From Bacillota bacterium (lineage in GTDB: Bacteria > Bacillota_I > Bacilli_A > RFN20 > CAG-826), in the NCBI GenBank assembly GCA_030831415.1, contig JAURLC010000047.1:1-7617 (forward strand): a stretch of DNA of 7,617 nt, in the 5' to 3' direction. Positions 5,990-7,617 of this stretch are shown piece by piece. The notes beneath the pieces are model-generated. The model made no database searches. It was not told the DNA's origin and saw only the letters and a list, made by a program, of their open reading frames with translations. A program made the position numbers and the translations under genes. The first letter of the stretch is position 1. The number at the start of each line of letters is the position of its first letter.

Positions 5990-6295
5990 ATGTATAAAAC
6001 CGTGATGATGAATGATTTCGAACAATTATTAAAGAAAGGGCCAGTCAACGTCCTCGATGTTCGTGAGATCGATGAATACGAAGAAGGTCATATCCCTGGC
6101 GCATTATTAACGCCGATTTCAAGTTTTATGAATTATGTTTCCAAGATTGAAAAGGATAAGGAATATTATGTGGTGTGTTATTCTGGCGCGCGTTCGCAAG
6201 TCGTTGCGGAGTATTTAGGCAAGAACGGATACAAAGTTACCAATGTCATGGGTGGCATGAGTTTGTATCGTGGCAAACTTGAAACCGGCGAATAA
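5990..6295 (+). CDS. Single-domain rhodanese sulfurtransferase
   Basis: A complete, stand-alone rhodanese of 101 residues, the usual size of PspE/GlpE-like proteins, with no signal peptide, so cytoplasmic. Seen: the CH2A-like motif VLDVREIDEYEEGHIPGA (21-38), the active-site loop CYSGARS starting at Cys63, and the closing GY.V.NV.GGM motif (80-90). It should carry sulfane sulfur as a Cys63 persulfide and pass it to thiols or cyanide. The ATG lies 1 nt after the original stop of the reductase-rhodanese frame, so both were translated as a close pair before the internal stop arose. The operon has the CstR-like operator at its head, which fits a role in persulfide handling. With the fused rhodanese cut, this protein may supply the missing activity. 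It is not a copy of the fused domain: the loops differ (CYSGARS against CEYGSKG). No clear terminator follows. Confidence 0.93.
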   Translation: MYKTVMMNDFEQLLKKGPVNVLDVREIDEYEEGHIPGALLTPISSFMNYVSKIEKDKEYYVVCYSGARSQVVAEYLGKNGYKVTNVMGGMSLYRGKLETGE

Positions 6296-6328
6296 AATCC
6301 CAAAAATAATTTAACCCATAGTCTTCTT

Positions 6329-6357
6329 TTGTCAGCTCATAAATGGCAAAATATAGA
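6329..6357 (+). promoter_or_regulatory. Possible promoter of rnfC
   Basis: TTGTCA (6329-6334, 5/6 to the -35 consensus), a 17-nt spacer and TATAGA (6352-6357, 4/6 to the -10 consensus). If used, transcription would start at or just after the ATG at 6361, again leaving almost no leader. No hairpin terminator lies in the 65 bases between the rhodanese and rnfC, so read-through from the sulfur operon is the alternative. Confidence 0.35.
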
Positions 6358-6360
6358 GGA

Positions 6361-7617
6361 ATGAATATTTTCTCTAGTTTAAAACCGATACATATTAACG
6401 GTCGAAAAGACCAGACATCTCACGATGAGGTGTTAGTCTTATCCGAACGTTATCGACAATTTATTTTTATTTCGATTACTAATGCTCGTGGTCAACTTAT
6501 CACATTAGAAAAACAAGTGGGAGATTCGGTCTTGATGGGAACGAGGTTAGGTGTTCGCCAAGACTTGTATGTCCCTGTTTTTTCTTCCGTATCAGGAAAA
6601 ATTGTCGACCAAGTGGATCTATATCATCCAATCCTAGGTCGAATGACCCCGCATTTTGTCATTGAAAACGACGGAATGTATACTCAAGATACTTCCCTAA
6701 AAAAACTAACGATGGATGCTTCCCAAGAAGCGATTATTTCTGCAATCAAAGAAGCAGGTATTATTGGGTTGGGTGGTGCTGGATTTCCCACGTATATTAA
6801 ATACGAAGGTGCGATAGGAAAAAACGTTGACACGGTGCTCATTAACGGGGTTGAGTGTGAACCGTATTTATCCACCGATTATCATGCTGCTTTAGGAGAA
6901 GCTGATGCTTTACTCGCAGGGACCGAACTCTTACGAAAAGCGGCGAACGCCAAAGAAGCGATTATTGTCTTTAAACAAACTAAAGTGGCCATTAAAGAGG
7001 TGCTTGAACCTAAATTAGCTTCCTATCCACACATCCATTTAAAAACAACTCCGGATGTGTATCCTATGGGATGGGAAAAAACACTCATTAAACAACTCTT
7101 CAAAAAGGATTATCAAAAATTACCGATTGAAGCAGGCATTGTTGTGAATAACTTAACGACTGCCATCCATGTTGCCAAAGCACTTTTGCAAGGAATCCCT
7201 ATCGTTGAACGTGTCCTTACCTTTTCAGGAGAAGCATTGTTACGCCCTGCCAATGTCCGCATGCCGCTAGGTGTTGTCGCACGGGATGTCGTCACCTTTT
7301 TAGGTGGATATAAAATGGAAACTGCAACTGCCTTTATTGGTGGACCGATGAGTTCAAAATCGGTGACCGATGATGGGTTTTCGATTCAAGCAGCGCATGG
7401 TGCGTTTACCGTAATCCCTCCGGTTACTTCCCAAGAAGAAGCATGTTTACGTTGTGGAGCTTGTACCGCTTCTTGCCCAGCACTCATTCAACCCATTGAA
7501 ATTAAAAATGCCCTCGATCGAAACCAAACCGATCGTTTGTTAAAACTTGATCCAATGAAATGTGTTGAATGTGGAATATGTACGTATGTCTGTCCTTCCA
7601 AAATCGAAGTAACGGAA
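6361..7617 (+). CDS. rnfC: Electron transport complex subunit RnfC, 3' end outside the window
   Basis: Peripheral membrane subunit of Rnf, the ion-pumping ferredoxin:NAD oxidoreductase; RnfC carries the NADH/FMN site and [4Fe-4S] clusters. The first 419 residues are visible. In order: an N-terminal barrel-sandwich domain (about 25-100, with VFSSVSGKIV at 73-82), the Complex I 51-kDa-like nucleotide/flavin domain with GLGGAGFPTYIK (136-147), NGVECEPYLSTDY (162-174) and YPMGWEK (234-240), an SLBB-like region (about 283-316), then two 4Fe-4S motifs, CLRCGACTASCP from Cys362 and CVECGICTYVCP from Cys401. The order separates it from PduS-type relatives. The N-terminus is divergent: the usual GGIHPP reads KPIHINGRKD. 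Start unclear: AGGA touches the ATG at 6361 with no spacing, and an in-frame ATG at 6343 (adds MAKYRG) has no ribosome site. The rnfDGEAB genes are expected downstream, outside the window. Confidence 0.92.
   Translation, partial: MNIFSSLKPIHINGRKDQTSHDEVLVLSERYRQFIFISITNARGQLITLEKQVGDSVLMGTRLGVRQDLYVPVFSSVSGKIVDQVDLYHPILGRMTPHFVIENDGMYTQDTSLKKLTMDASQEAIISAIKEAGIIGLGGAGFPTYIKYEGAIGKNVDTVLINGVECEPYLSTDYHAALGEADALLAGTELLRKAANAKEAIIVFKQTKVAIKEVLEPKLASYPHIHLKTTPDVYPMGWEKTLIKQLFKKDYQKLPIEAGIVVNNLTTAIHVAKALLQGIPIVERVLTFSGEALLRPANVRMPLGVVARDVVTFLGGYKMETATAFIGGPMSSKSVTDDGFSIQAAHGAFTVIPPVTSQEEACLRCGACTASCPALIQPIEIKNALDRNQTDRLLKLDPMKCVECGICTYVCPSKIEVTE

Noticed and set aside
6296..6342. Terminator between the rhodanese and rnfC
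   Set aside because: No inverted repeat followed by a T tract is visible in this AT-rich stretch.

Overview
The window comes from a bacterium with moderately AT-rich DNA. It uses standard stop codons: TGA ends both the SDR and the ATPase genes, and TAA ends the others. Shine-Dalgarno sites of the AAGGAGG type and Bacillota-like promoters point to the Bacillota. A deep-branching relative of the Mollicutes that kept the standard code, such as the Izemoplasmatales, is my guess from the Rnf gene plus base composition; the sequence does not prove it. All genes lie on the + strand.

Layout. (1) 2-394 is the 3' part of a SnoaL/NTF2-like protein, followed at once by a short-chain dehydrogenase (396-1319). 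(2) 1352-3208 encodes a P1B-type metal-exporting ATPase with an SPC metal-site motif, in line with the export of Co, Zn or Fe(II). (3) 3287-3364 is a 25-residue Lys/Ala/Pro peptide gene with a near-perfect ribosome binding site and its own intrinsic terminator at 3384-3410. (4) 3497-4294 encodes an unrecognised protein with two membrane segments, apparently from a leaderless mRNA. (5) 4303-6295 is a sulfur operon. A promoter overlapped by a CsoR/CstR-like dyad precedes a CoA-disulfide/persulfide reductase whose fused C-terminal rhodanese is cut by an in-frame TAA, and a complete single-domain rhodanese follows. (6) 6361 to the window end is the 5' part of rnfC, the NADH-side subunit of the Rnf ion-pumping complex.

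How the genes work together. The sulfur operon looks like a sulfide/persulfide defence or sulfane-sulfur handling unit. The reductase would reduce CoA-persulfide or disulfide with NAD(P)H, the rhodanese would move sulfane sulfur, and a persulfide-sensing CstR-type repressor encoded elsewhere would control both. The most unusual point is the stop codon placed directly before the codon for the catalytic cysteine of the fused rhodanese. After the stop the frame stays open and rhodanese-like for 38 codons, up to 1 nt before the free-standing rhodanese gene. The second most unusual item is the tiny KAP-repeat peptide gene. I see no CRISPR array, tRNA, rRNA, insertion sequence or attachment site.
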